From NCBI GenBank assembly GCA_019752115.1, contig JAIEMN010000018.1:1-64000 (forward strand): a stretch of DNA of 64,000 bases, read 5' to 3'. Shown here one piece after another: positions 26,023 through 33,672 of this stretch. The notes under the pieces were generated by a model. The model worked only from the letters and a program-made list of their open reading frames with translations, had not been told where the DNA came from and did not search any database. The translations under genes and the position numbers were made by a program. The DNA is from Gemmatimonadaceae bacterium. GTDB lineage: Bacteria; Gemmatimonadota; Gemmatimonadetes; Gemmatimonadales; Gemmatimonadaceae. Position 1 is the stretch's first letter. Every line of letters starts with the position of its first letter.

Positions 26023-28455
26023 TCAGGAGGCGCGGGGGCGAATCCCCAGCTCCTTGTCCAACACCTCGAGGAGCTTGGCGCGTCGCCCCTCGATCTCCTT
26101 ATCTCTGAGCGTGCGCTCGGAATGCCGGAACGTCAACCGCCACGCCAGCGAGCGAGCCCCCGCCGGGATGCCCTCCCCGCGGAATTCGTCGAACAGCTGC
26201 ACGCGTTCCAGCAGCTCACCGCCAGCCTGCTGCAAGGTCGCCTCGACCGCGGCTGCGGCAACGCTGTCGGGCACGACCAATGCCAGATCGATCTCCGCCG
26301 CCGGCGTCGTCGGGAGCGGGACGAAACGCACGGCCGTGGCCGCGCCCGACTCACGCACCGCCGGCGCGTGGGCGGACTGCCCGGCCGGCGCCACATCGTC
26401 ACTCGACATCTCGCCGAGCGTGATCTCCACCCCCCACGCGTCCGACGCCCACACCGGCCGGTCGAGCGCGACGCGCTCCACATGGCCGACGCGACGCCCC
26501 TGCACTTCCAGCGTCCACGGCGTGTTCACGTCGCCGGGCACGAGCTGGGCCGTCGCCCCTGGAAACGCCGCCGTGAGCAACCGCTCCGCCAGCTCCTTCG
26601 CATCCCAGATGTCGTACGCGGGCGGATTCGGCTCCGTGAAATGTGCCGGGCGCCGGGCGCCCATCAGCAGCGCTCCCACCCGCACCTCTTCGAGCGGCAG
26701 CCGGCCCGCACGCGGCGTGAACGTGTTGCCGATCTCAAACAGCCGGAGGTTCCCCTGCATGCGCGAGAGGTTGTACTCGGCCCGGCGAGCCAGCGTATCG
26801 AGGACCGAGGCACGCAAGAAGGGTTCGTCTTCCGCGAGCGGATTGCGCACGCGGGGTGAGTGCTCGCTCCCGGTCGCGGTGAACGGCATCGGGCGCGTTT
26901 CGGCGAGCCCCAGCCCCACCAGCACGTCGCGAACGCGCCGCCCGGCGAGATGAAGCGGATGATCCGGTGCCGAACCGGCCCGGAACGGCCGGAGCTCATC
27001 GGGCAGCGCATCGAACCCGATCAGTCGCGCGACCTCTTCGATCAGATCAACTTCGAGGCCGAGGTCATGGCGCCACGACGGTGCGGTCACCGCAAGCGCG
27101 TCCCCGGCGGCGGTCACCGTGCAACCGAGCGACATGAGGCGACGCGTGATCTCCCCGGTGCTCACGGGCATGCCGAGCAGCCGCTCGAGGCGCGCCGGGC
27201 GGAGCGTGACGGGCGCCGTGGGCGCCGGCGCGCTGCCCACATCCAGCACTTCCACCACCTCACCGCCAGCGACCTGCGTGATCAACGCGGCGGCGAGGCG
27301 CGCCACGTCGAGCGTGTTGCCGGCATCGATGCCGCGCTCGAACCGATAGCTCGCATCGGTGCTGAGGCCGACCGCCTTGCGCACACGCCGCACGAACTTG
27401 GGATCGAAGACCGCGACTTCGAGCAGCACGTCGGTGGTGCCGTCGGTGACTTCGCTGTCACGCCCGCCCATCACGCCGGCGAGCGCCACCGGCGCGGCGC
27501 CGTCGCAGATGCAGGTGGTGTTGGTGGCCAGCGCGCGCGTCTGGCCATCGAGCGTAACGAGCTGCTCGCCCGCGCGCGTGGGACGCACGACGATCGCCTG
27601 GCCGGAGAGCTTGGCGAGATCGAACGCATGCACCGGCTGGCCGAAGCCATGGAGCACGTAGTTGGTGGCGTCGACCACATTGCTGATGCTGCGCGACCCA
27701 ATGGCCTCGAGGCGGCTGCTGAGCCACTTCGGGCTCGGGCCAACCGTCACGCCGCGGATCACGACCGCGACGTACCGCGGGCAACTGACCGCGTCTTCCA
27801 CCGTGACGCGCGCGTGCACACCGGTGGCGCTCGTGCCGCCCGTGATCGCCGGCAGCGCACTCGGCGTGGCCGTCAGATCGGTGGGTACGACCTGGAGCGC
27901 GGCGCCGGTGATCGCGGCGACCTCGCGCGCCATCCCGAGGTGCGAGAGCAGGTCGGGGCGATTCGGCAGGACGTCGAGCTCGAGCCGGGCGTCGGCGACG
28001 CGGATAACCTCGGTGATCGGCGTCCCCGGCGCGGCGTCGGTGTCGAGCGTGAGGATGCCATCGTGCTCCTCGCCGAGGCCGAGCTCCCGCGCCGAGCAGA
28101 GCATGCCGTTCGACGTTTCGCCGCGAATCTTGCGCTTCTCGATCTTGAGACCGCCGGGCATGACGGTGCCGGTGCGGGCGAAGGGATACTTGTTCCCCGC
28201 CACCACGTTGGGGGCGCCGCACACGACGTCGAGCAGCGTGCCACTGCCGTCATCGACCTTGGTCACCCACAGGTGATCCGAATTCGGATGGCGACCGGCT
28301 TCGACGACCTGGGCCACGACGAACGGCGCGAGCTGACCGCCCAACGATTCGAGATTATCGAGCGTGACGCAATGGCGGCTCAGCGCCTCACCGATCTCCG
28401 GCGCGCTCAGCGTGTGCGGCGCGAACTGCTTCAACCACTCGTGGGAAACGATCAT
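26023..28455 (-). CDS. pheT: phenylalanine--tRNA ligase beta subunit
   Basis: Large subunit of the (alpha-beta)2 enzyme. The 810-residue protein has an N-terminal tRNA-binding OB domain (residues about 40-150), the B3/B4 editing domain, the B5 DNA-binding-like domain and a catalytic-core-like domain. The C-terminal FDX-ACB anticodon-binding domain contains FDEFRGEGIPAG and LAWRLTFRH. Length is standard. It overlaps pheS by ATGA. Confidence 0.97.
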   Translation of the reverse strand: MIVSHEWLKQFAPHTLSAPEIGEALSRHCVTLDNLESLGGQLAPFVVAQVVEAGRHPNSDHLWVTKVDDGSGTLLDVVCGAPNVVAGNKYPFARTGTVMPGGLKIEKRKIRGETSNGMLCSARELGLGEEHDGILTLDTDAAPGTPITEVIRVADARLELDVLPNRPDLLSHLGMAREVAAITGAALQVVPTDLTATPSALPAITGGTSATGVHARVTVEDAVSCPRYVAVVIRGVTVGPSPKWLSSRLEAIGSRSISNVVDATNYVLHGFGQPVHAFDLAKLSGQAIVVRPTRAGEQLVTLDGQTRALATNTTCICDGAAPVALAGVMGGRDSEVTDGTTDVLLEVAVFDPKFVRRVRKAVGLSTDASYRFERGIDAGNTLDVARLAAALITQVAGGEVVEVLDVGSAPAPTAPVTLRPARLERLLGMPVSTGEITRRLMSLGCTVTAAGDALAVTAPSWRHDLGLEVDLIEEVARLIGFDALPDELRPFRAGSAPDHPLHLAGRRVRDVLVGLGLAETRPMPFTATGSEHSPRVRNPLAEDEPFLRASVLDTLARRAEYNLSRMQGNLRLFEIGNTFTPRAGRLPLEEVRVGALLMGARRPAHFTEPNPPAYDIWDAKELAERLLTAAFPGATAQLVPGDVNTPWTLEVQGRRVGHVERVALDRPVWASDAWGVEITLGEMSSDDVAPAGQSAHAPAVRESGAATAVRFVPLPTTPAAEIDLALVVPDSVAAAAVEATLQQAGGELLERVQLFDEFRGEGIPAGARSLAWRLTFRHSERTLRDKEIEGRRAKLLEVLDKELGIRPRAS

Positions 28456-29498
28456 CGCGCGAACTGCTCCAGGAAGCGCACATCCGAGTCGTACAGGATG
28501 CGAATGTCGTTGATGCCGTACCGCGACATGGCGATACGCGCCGGGCCCATGCCGAAGGCCCAGCCGGTGTACTTCTCACTATCGAGCCCGGCCGCTTCGA
28601 TCACGTTCGGGTGCACCATGCCGCACCCCATGATCTCCACCCACCGCAGCCCCTTGCCGTCGCCGAGGTCCACTTCGACGTCCATCTGCGCGCCGGGCTC
28701 GACGAACGGGAAGTACGAGGGGCCGAAGCGCACCCGCCGTGAGGCACCGTAAAAACGGCGCGCAAACTCGGCGAGGGTGGCCTTGAGATCGGCAAAGCTG
28801 ACGCCTTCGTCGATGGCGAGCCCTTCGAGCTGCATGAACGCCGGGGCGTGCGTCGCATCGAAGAAGTCGCGCCGATACACCTGCCCGGGCGCGAGCACGC
28901 GCACGGGCGGCGCGAAGCGCTGCATCGAGCGCACCTGCACCGGCGACGTGTGGGTGCGCAGCAGCGTGTGCTCGCCGAGATAGAGCGTATCGTGCAGCTC
29001 CATCGCCGGATGATCGCTCGGAAAGTTCAGGGCGCCGAAGTTGTACCACTCCGTTTCCGCTTCCGGGCCGAGCGCGATGGTGAACCCGAGCTCGCGGAAG
29101 ATGTCCGCGATCTCGTCGATCACCATGGTGACGGGATGCAGCGAGCCCCGCCACGTGCGCCGCGCCGGCATGGTGGCGTCGAATGCCACCGCGCCGGAGG
29201 CCGCGGCCTGTCGCGCGGCGAAGGCGTCGAGCGCATCCTGGATGGCCGTCTTGAGCGTGTTGAAGGCGCCACCGGCGGCCCGGCGATCCTCGGGGGGCAG
29301 CGCGCGGAGGCCGCCCTGGAGCGCGGCGAGGCGGTCGTCCTTGAGGGCGTTGAGCTGCCCCTTGGCGACATCGAGCCGCGTGGCCGGCTCGAGGCCCTCG
29401 AGGAGCGCCCGGCATTCGGCCGCCAAGGCCTCGGCCTGGGCGAGATAATCGGAGAGCTGCACGGGAAAATCGGAGACGGGTACACGAAGGGCCGGCAT
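28452..29498 (-). CDS. pheS: phenylalanine--tRNA ligase alpha subunit
   Basis: Catalytic class II synthetase subunit, 348 residues. An N-terminal coiled coil (residues about 15-110) binds tRNA. The catalytic core includes the motif-2-like region GQVYRRDFFDATHAPAF (ending in the typical H-x-P-x-F), FVEPGAQMDVE, and GMGPARIAMSRYGI near the C-terminus. It lies 41 nt after rplT in the conserved infC-rpmI-rplT-pheS-pheT order. Confidence 0.97.
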   Translation of the reverse strand: MPALRVPVSDFPVQLSDYLAQAEALAAECRALLEGLEPATRLDVAKGQLNALKDDRLAALQGGLRALPPEDRRAAGGAFNTLKTAIQDALDAFAARQAAASGAVAFDATMPARRTWRGSLHPVTMVIDEIADIFRELGFTIALGPEAETEWYNFGALNFPSDHPAMELHDTLYLGEHTLLRTHTSPVQVRSMQRFAPPVRVLAPGQVYRRDFFDATHAPAFMQLEGLAIDEGVSFADLKATLAEFARRFYGASRRVRFGPSYFPFVEPGAQMDVEVDLGDGKGLRWVEIMGCGMVHPNVIEAAGLDSEKYTGWAFGMGPARIAMSRYGINDIRILYDSDVRFLEQFAR

Positions 29499-29539
29499 CG
29501 CAGTGACGCCGGCCCTCGCAAAGTAACTACGACCGCGGA

Positions 29540-29911
29540 TTACGCGGCAGACTTCGCTTCGATCGCCTGCTTGACCTGCGCGGCGATGGCCGCGAAGGCC
29601 TCCGGCTCACGCACGGCGAGGTCGGCGAGGACCTTGCGGTCGATCTCGATGCCAGCGGCGTGGAGGCCGTTGATGAACACCGAGTACGACATGTCATGCA
29701 GGCGCGCGGCGGCGTTGATACGCACGATCCAGAGGCGGCGGAAATCGCGCTTCTTGTTCTTGCGGTCGCGGTACGCGTAGCGCCAGCCGCGCTCCACGGT
29801 TTCCTTGGCGGCCTTCCACAGCTTCGAGCGGCCACCAAAGGCGCCCTTGGCGTGCTTGAGGATCTGCTTCTTGCGCTTGAGACGAACGACGTTGGACTTG
29901 ACGCGTGGCAT
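29540..29911 (-). CDS. rplT: 50S ribosomal protein L20
   Basis: 123-residue very basic protein with the standard N-terminus [17 protein letters not shown] and the [17 protein letters not shown] core. L20 is an early 50S assembly protein and, in Bacillus and Escherichia, the autogenous regulator of the infC-rpmI-rplT operon. It starts 12 nt after rpmI. Confidence 0.97.
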   Translation of the reverse strand: MPRVKSNVVRLKRKKQILKHAKGAFGGRSKLWKAAKETVERGWRYAYRDRKNKKRDFRRLWIVRINAAARLHDMSYSVFINGLHAAGIEIDRKVLADLAVREPEAFAAIAAQVKQAIEAKSAA

Positions 29912-29923
29912 AGTGGGAGATCC

Positions 29924-30121
29924 TCAGGCCAGGATGAGACGCTTGATACGCTTGGCTTCGCCGTTGGTCTCGACGATGGCCGGGCGACGGAGATTACGCT
30001 TCCGCTTGGCGTCCTTCTTGGTCAGGATGTGGCTCTTGTACGCCTTCAGGCGCCGCACCTTCCCCGATCCCGTCACGGAGAAGCGCTTCTTGGCGCCGCT
30101 GTGGGTCTTCATCTTCGGCAT
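29924..30121 (-). CDS. rpmI: 50S ribosomal protein L35
   Basis: 65-residue basic protein beginning [14 protein letters not shown], the L35 signature. It lies between infC and rplT as in most bacteria; the 77-nt gap to infC holds two hairpins. Confidence 0.97.
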   Translation of the reverse strand: MPKMKTHSGAKKRFSVTGSGKVRRLKAYKSHILTKKDAKRKRNLRRPAIVETNGEAKRIKRLILA

Positions 30122-30144
30122 GATTCGCTCACGGCTCTGGTCAA

Positions 30145-30200
30145 CCGCCCCTTGTGGAGCGGCCCTGCATGGATCACGCGCCGATCACCCGAGGGTGATC
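30145..30200 (-). promoter_or_regulatory. paired hairpins in the infC-rpmI gap
   Basis: Two short stems lie between infC and rpmI. One is a perfect inverted repeat, GATCACCC-2 nt-GGGTGATC (30183-30200), starting at the infC stop. The other has arms CCGCTCC and GGGGCGG around ACAA on the transcript (30145-30162). In E. coli the L20-controlled structure lies in this same part of the operon, so these could be translational control elements; no pseudoknot was demonstrated. Confidence 0.4.
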
Positions 30201-30717
30201 ACTTCGGCGCGAGGATCATCGTCATGGACTTCCCTTCCATGGTGGGGGCGCTTTCGACCTTCGCGAGATCGGCCAGTTCCTGCCCGACCCGCTCGACCAC
30301 CGCCCGCCCCAGCTCGGGGTGCGCGATCTGTCGGCCGCGGAACATCAGCGTCACCTTCACCTTGTTGCCTTCTTCGAGGAATTTCCGCGCGTGGCGGGTC
30401 TTCGTATCGAAGTCGTGATCATCGATCCCAGGGCGGTACTTCACTTCCTTGAGATGGATGATGTGCTGCTTCTTCTTCGCGAGCCGCGCCTGCTTGGCCT
30501 GTTCGAACTTGAACTTCCCGTAGTCCATGATGCGAACGACGGGGGGCCGAGCCGCTGCCGCCACCTCGACGAGATCGAGTCCCTGCTCCGCGGCCATCGA
30601 CAGTGCGGCGTCGACTTCCAGGATGCCCAGCTGACTGCCATCGGCACCGATCACGCGAACGGGGCTGATCCGGATCTGCCGGTTCACCCGAGGCGGACGC
30701 TTCGTCGAATCCTGAAT
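30199..30717 (-). CDS. infC: translation initiation factor IF-3
   Basis: IF-3 proofreads the start codon and keeps subunits apart. From the ATT at 30717 the product is 172 residues, the usual size: the N-domain has RVNRQIRISPVRVIG, a Lys-rich linker follows, and the C-domain ends KSMTMILAPK. The ATT has a CCGGAG motif 8 nt upstream, and no ATG, GTG or TTG lies nearby in frame. An AUU start is the hallmark of infC in many bacteria, where IF-3 discriminates against its own start. An in-frame ATG at 30813 would add 32 unrelated residues across a terminator hairpin and has no SD site. Confidence 0.93.
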   Translation of the reverse strand: MQDSTKRPPRVNRQIRISPVRVIGADGSQLGILEVDAALSMAAEQGLDLVEVAAAARPPVVRIMDYGKFKFEQAKQARLAKKKQHIIHLKEVKYRPGIDDHDFDTKTRHARKFLEEGNKVKVTLMFRGRQIAHPELGRAVVERVGQELADLAKVESAPTMEGKSMTMILAPK

Positions 30718-30733
30718 AGTGCGTACTCCGGTA

Positions 30734-30772
30734 GAAGAAACAGAAAACGCGGACCCCTGTGTGGAGCCCGCG
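30734..30772 (-). terminator. intrinsic terminator (attenuator) in the infC leader
   Basis: In minus-strand RNA, CGCGGGCTCC (30772-30763) pairs with GGGGTCCGCG (30757-30748) around an ACACA loop, giving 10 pairs including two G-U. It is followed by TTTTCTGTTTCTT (30747-30735). The G-U pairs become A-C on the other strand, so it works only for minus-strand transcription. It sits 17 nt upstream of the infC start codon and within 30 nt of the SD site, i.e. in the leader rather than after a gene, and has a competing upstream pairing. Confidence 0.75.
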
Positions 30773-30809
30773 TCGCAAACGGCGTTCCCGCCCAATGGGA
30801 TCTCCACAC
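30759..30809 (-). promoter_or_regulatory. antiterminator pairing in the infC leader
   Basis: The upstream RNA segment GTGTGGAGATCCC (30809-30797) is complementary to GGGCTCCACAC (30769-30759), giving 8 continuous pairs plus 3 more across a 2-nt bulge. The second segment includes most of the 5' arm and loop of the terminator, so the two structures exclude each other. This is the layout of an RNA attenuator. Confidence 0.6.
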
Positions 30810-30933
30810 GCATGCGTGCAGACGGACCACGGGCGAAGCCGGTTCGATGGACTCCAGCAGCACACCTCCGCCGGCTGAACCGGGCGTGAGGGCCGAAGGG
30901 TGGGAGCGGCGTCGCTGCCGATCCACTTGCTCG

Positions 30934-30962
30934 ATTGTAAGACTAGCAGGGGAAACCTAGAC
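30934..30962 (-). promoter_or_regulatory. probable promoter of the infC operon
   Basis: A TACAAT -10 box lies at 30934-30939 on the minus strand; the hexamer 17 bp upstream (GTCTAG) is a poor -35. The predicted start near 30927 gives a leader of about 210 nt before infC. The whole 30718-31048 stretch (331 nt) holds no gene other than this leader. Confidence 0.45.
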
Positions 30963-31048
30963 GGTCTCGGCGGCCGGTCAAGGGGGGATCCCGTGGAAAG
31001 TCCTGCCAGTGCGAAGGTTAGCGCGCGAGAGCGCCCTCCGCCCCGCCG

Positions 31049-31930
31049 TCAGCCCCCGTCCGCCAGCCGATAGGCCTTCCCGTCGTGGGCGGCCCGCCCG
31101 AAGCCGACGTGGGCGTCGTGCTCAAAGACGAGCAGCCACTCCTCCCGCATCGCGTCGGCCAGCAGCGCCCGCTTCGATTCCAGCGTCACCAGCGGCTCCA
31201 CGTCGTACCCCATGATCCACGGCAACGGGAGATGGTGCGCCGTCGGGACGACATCCCCCAGAAAGCAGCAGACCTCCCCGCCCGACCGCAGCAGCACGCT
31301 CTGGTGATGCGGCGTATGGCCCGGCGTCCGCCGCACGCTGATCCCCGGCACGATCTCCCGGTCACCGTCGATCAGGTCGAACCGCCCCTGCGCCACGATG
31401 GCGTCCCAGTTCGGCGGGAAATAGCTCGCCGCCGTGCGCTCGTTCGTGTGCGTGGCGTAGGCAAACTCCCCCGCCTGCACCACGTAGCGGGCGTTCGGGA
31501 ACGTGGGCAGCACCTCCCCGGTCGGCGCCCGCCACGTATTCCCGCCGGCGTGGTCGAAGTGCAGATGGGTGTTGATGACGAGCGCGATGTCCTCCGGACG
31601 ATGGCCGGCGGCCCGAATCCCATCTTCGAGCGCCGTGCGCCCGTCGGCCCCGCCATTCTCGATGCCGTAGATGTCGTGGAACTTGGTGGTCTCCTTGTTC
31701 CCCGAGCCCGTGTCGAGCAGCACGAGACCGTCATCGTGCTCGATCAGCAGGCAGCGCATCCCCATCGGGATCCGGTTCTTGGCGTCGGCGGCGAGCCGAC
31801 GCTCCCACAGCGTCTTGGGGACGACGCCGAACATCGCCCCCCCGTCGAGCTGCTGGCCACCGGCCTGAATGGCGTGAATCCGCCAACGTCCCAGGGTGCG
31901 GGTGTCGATGAGAGGCTCCGGAAAGCTCAC
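31049..31930 (-). CDS. MBL-fold metallo-hydrolase (lactonase-like)
   Basis: 293 residues. The metallo-beta-lactamase signature HLHFDHAGG is present near residue 122, followed by a histidine in TPGHTPHHQS, an aspartate in FLGDVVPTAHH and a C-terminal histidine FEHDAHVGFG, enough for a dinuclear metal site. The pattern GGNTW and overall size resemble AHL-lactonase/hydrolase relatives, but the substrate cannot be read from sequence. The GTG start overlaps the upstream exonuclease gene as GTGA, so the two are co-translated. Confidence 0.85.
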   Translation of the reverse strand: MSFPEPLIDTRTLGRWRIHAIQAGGQQLDGGAMFGVVPKTLWERRLAADAKNRIPMGMRCLLIEHDDGLVLLDTGSGNKETTKFHDIYGIENGGADGRTALEDGIRAAGHRPEDIALVINTHLHFDHAGGNTWRAPTGEVLPTFPNARYVVQAGEFAYATHTNERTAASYFPPNWDAIVAQGRFDLIDGDREIVPGISVRRTPGHTPHHQSVLLRSGGEVCCFLGDVVPTAHHLPLPWIMGYDVEPLVTLESKRALLADAMREEWLLVFEHDAHVGFGRAAHDGKAYRLADGG

Positions 31931-32913
31931 GCGATGTAATCCTCAACGGCAGGAAGGGGGAACGCGCGCCGACGGCGATCGGAGGCCGAGGCACGCCCGC
32001 GTCGCATCGGGGCCCGGACCAACCCCTCGAGGTCGTCCCACGTGTGGATGCCCTCGCGCTCGGCGAGCGTCAGCATGCGACAGAGTGCCTGCGCGGTGGC
32101 GACGGCATCGCCGGCGGCCCGATGGCGCGCCTCGATCTCGATGCCGAAGTGCCGCGTCACGTGATCGAGCGAGCGGCGACTGAGTTCGGGGAGCAGGACC
32201 CGCGCCAGACGCACCGTGCACAGCCGCGGGCCGGCCAGTTCGCGCCCGGTCCCGCGGCGCAGCTCCTCACTCACGAACCGCCAGTCGAAGGCGGCGTTGT
32301 GGGCCACGAAGACGGCGCCGGCCAGTCGCTGGACGATTTCGTCGGCCACGTGGCGAAAACAGGGTTGATCCTTGACCATCTCCCAGCTGATCTGCGTGAG
32401 CTGGGTGATGTACGGCGGAATCGGGCGTTCCGGGTTGATCAACTGCGTGTACACCTCGGTGACCTCACCGCCGCGCACCGAGGCGATGGCGATCTCAGTG
32501 ATGCGATCCCCGCCGCTGGCTCGGGTCCCGGTGGTTTCCACGTCCACGACGGCGAAGGCAATATCCGCGAGACGTGGCCCGGCACCGACCTCCGGCGCCG
32601 CACGGCGCTCACCGGTCTCGGCCGATCCCGGCGGGACCGACCCGGGGGCCACCGCCGCGGCCGCCGCGACCGGAGCCGCGACGCCTTCCGCAAGCGCCCA
32701 GTGCCCGCTGGGCAACCGGACGAACTCCGGATGGCTCGACAGGAGCGCGAGGGCCATCCGCTCCGCGGCATCCGCTTGCAGCCGATCAACCTGACAGACG
32801 TCGCGCATGAGCGTCTGGGCGTCGAGGGGGCCGTCGGCGAGGCGGCGGACGGCGCGTGCCGAGAGGGTGGTCGGGCGTGGCGTGGCCCGGGTGCCGAAGT
32901 TCGGGGAATGCAC
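31927..32913 (-). CDS. DEDDh 3'-5' exonuclease (DnaQ/epsilon-like)
   Basis: 328 residues. Residues about 115-285 form a DEDDh exonuclease domain: FAVVDVETTGTRA (Exo I), VAHNAAFDWRFV (Exo II), and HRAAGDAVATAQAL (Exo III). An N-terminal region of about 75 residues looks helical and may be a winged-helix-like accessory part, then an Ala/Pro-rich linker. It could be a proofreading subunit-like or repair exonuclease. The GTG start has no SD site; a TATCTT box lies exactly 6 nt upstream, suggesting a leaderless message. It is divergent from rex across 98 nt containing the Rex operator. Confidence 0.82.
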   Translation of the reverse strand: MHSPNFGTRATPRPTTLSARAVRRLADGPLDAQTLMRDVCQVDRLQADAAERMALALLSSHPEFVRLPSGHWALAEGVAAPVAAAAAVAPGSVPPGSAETGERRAAPEVGAGPRLADIAFAVVDVETTGTRASGGDRITEIAIASVRGGEVTEVYTQLINPERPIPPYITQLTQISWEMVKDQPCFRHVADEIVQRLAGAVFVAHNAAFDWRFVSEELRRGTGRELAGPRLCTVRLARVLLPELSRRSLDHVTRHFGIEIEARHRAAGDAVATAQALCRMLTLAEREGIHTWDDLEGLVRAPMRRGRASASDRRRRAFPLPAVEDYIA

Positions 32914-32919
32914 GGGGGG

Positions 32920-32925
32920 AAGATA
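32920..32925 (-). promoter_or_regulatory. -10-like box of a possible leaderless promoter (exonuclease gene)
   Basis: TATCTT on the minus strand, 6 nt (all C) before the GTG start, with no SD motif between. One of several identical arrangements in the window. Confidence 0.4.
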
Positions 32926-32964
32926 GCTGGGGTGCTGGTGGAACGCGGCGCGACTTACTACCCT

Positions 32965-32982
32965 TTGTGAAGAATTTCACAA
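32965..32982 (+). promoter_or_regulatory. Rex operator
   Basis: Perfect 18-bp palindrome-type site: TTGTGA, AGAATT, TCACAA. It matches the known Rex consensus TTGTGA-N6-TCACAA exactly and lies 29 nt upstream of the rex start codon, in the gap shared with the divergent exonuclease gene. It implies autoregulation of rex by NADH/NAD ratio and possibly control of the neighbour. Confidence 0.9.
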
Positions 32983-33011
32983 GCACTCCCCCCTGAGGTT
33001 CTGCCCGTCCT

Positions 33012-33656
33012 GTGAAGCGCATCGCCGACTCTACCGTTCGTCGCCTCTCGATGTACCTCCGGTACCTCGAAGACCTCGACACCCACGGCCAGCAGACCGC
33101 CTCGAGTGATGAGCTCGCCCATCTGTGCGGGACCACCCCGGCGCAGGTGCGCAAGGACCTGTCGTTCTTCGGCTCCTTCGGGAAGCGGGGGCTCGGCTAT
33201 CCGGTGCACGAGCTCACCGCCCACCTCCGTGAGATCCTGGGACTCGGTCAGGAGTGGAAGGTCATCATCGTGGGGGCCGGCAAGATCGGGGCGGCGCTGG
33301 CCAACTATCGTGGCTTTCGGCAGCGCGGCTTCACGGTCGTGGGGGTCTACGACAATGATCCGGCCAAGGTCGGCACGACGTGGGGCGCGTCCACCATTCG
33401 CCCGATGGCCGACGTCGCCAAGGATGTGCAGCGCGAAGGCGCGCGCATCGCGGTGCTCGCGATACCGAGTGAGAACGCCCAGGCGGTCGTGGATACGCTG
33501 ATCGAAGCCGGCATCCGGGCGATCCTCAACTTCGCCCCCGCGCAGATTGCCGTACCGCCGCATGTCTCGCTCAAGTCCGTCAACATGGCGATGGAGCTCG
33601 AAGGGCTCTCGTTCGCGCTCACGAACAGCGAATTGCTCGATCAGGGCGCGGCCTGA
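33012..33656 (+). CDS. rex: redox-sensing transcriptional repressor Rex
   Basis: 214 residues. The N-terminal winged-helix DNA-binding domain (STVRRLSMYLRYLEDL...TTPAQVRKDLSFFGSFGKRGLGY) is followed by a Rossmann fold with GAGKIGAALANY for NADH sensing and a swapped C-terminal helix. Rex represses fermentative and respiratory genes until NADH rises. The start is a GTG; GAGG lies about 13 nt upstream. It is one of the few plus-strand genes. Confidence 0.96.
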   Translation: MKRIADSTVRRLSMYLRYLEDLDTHGQQTASSDELAHLCGTTPAQVRKDLSFFGSFGKRGLGYPVHELTAHLREILGLGQEWKVIIVGAGKIGAALANYRGFRQRGFTVVGVYDNDPAKVGTTWGASTIRPMADVAKDVQREGARIAVLAIPSENAQAVVDTLIEAGIRAILNFAPAQIAVPPHVSLKSVNMAMELEGLSFALTNSELLDQGAA

Positions 33657-33672
33657 ATCGCCGCGTGGCGCC

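Noticed and set aside
29499-29539. T-box or Phe leader peptide before pheS
   Set aside because: The gap to rplT is 41 nt and has no Phe-rich ORF; the leader upstream of infC also lacks runs of Phe codons.
33657-33672. Bidirectional terminator between rex and rsmA
   Set aside because: Only 16 nt separate the two stops, with no stem and T-run.
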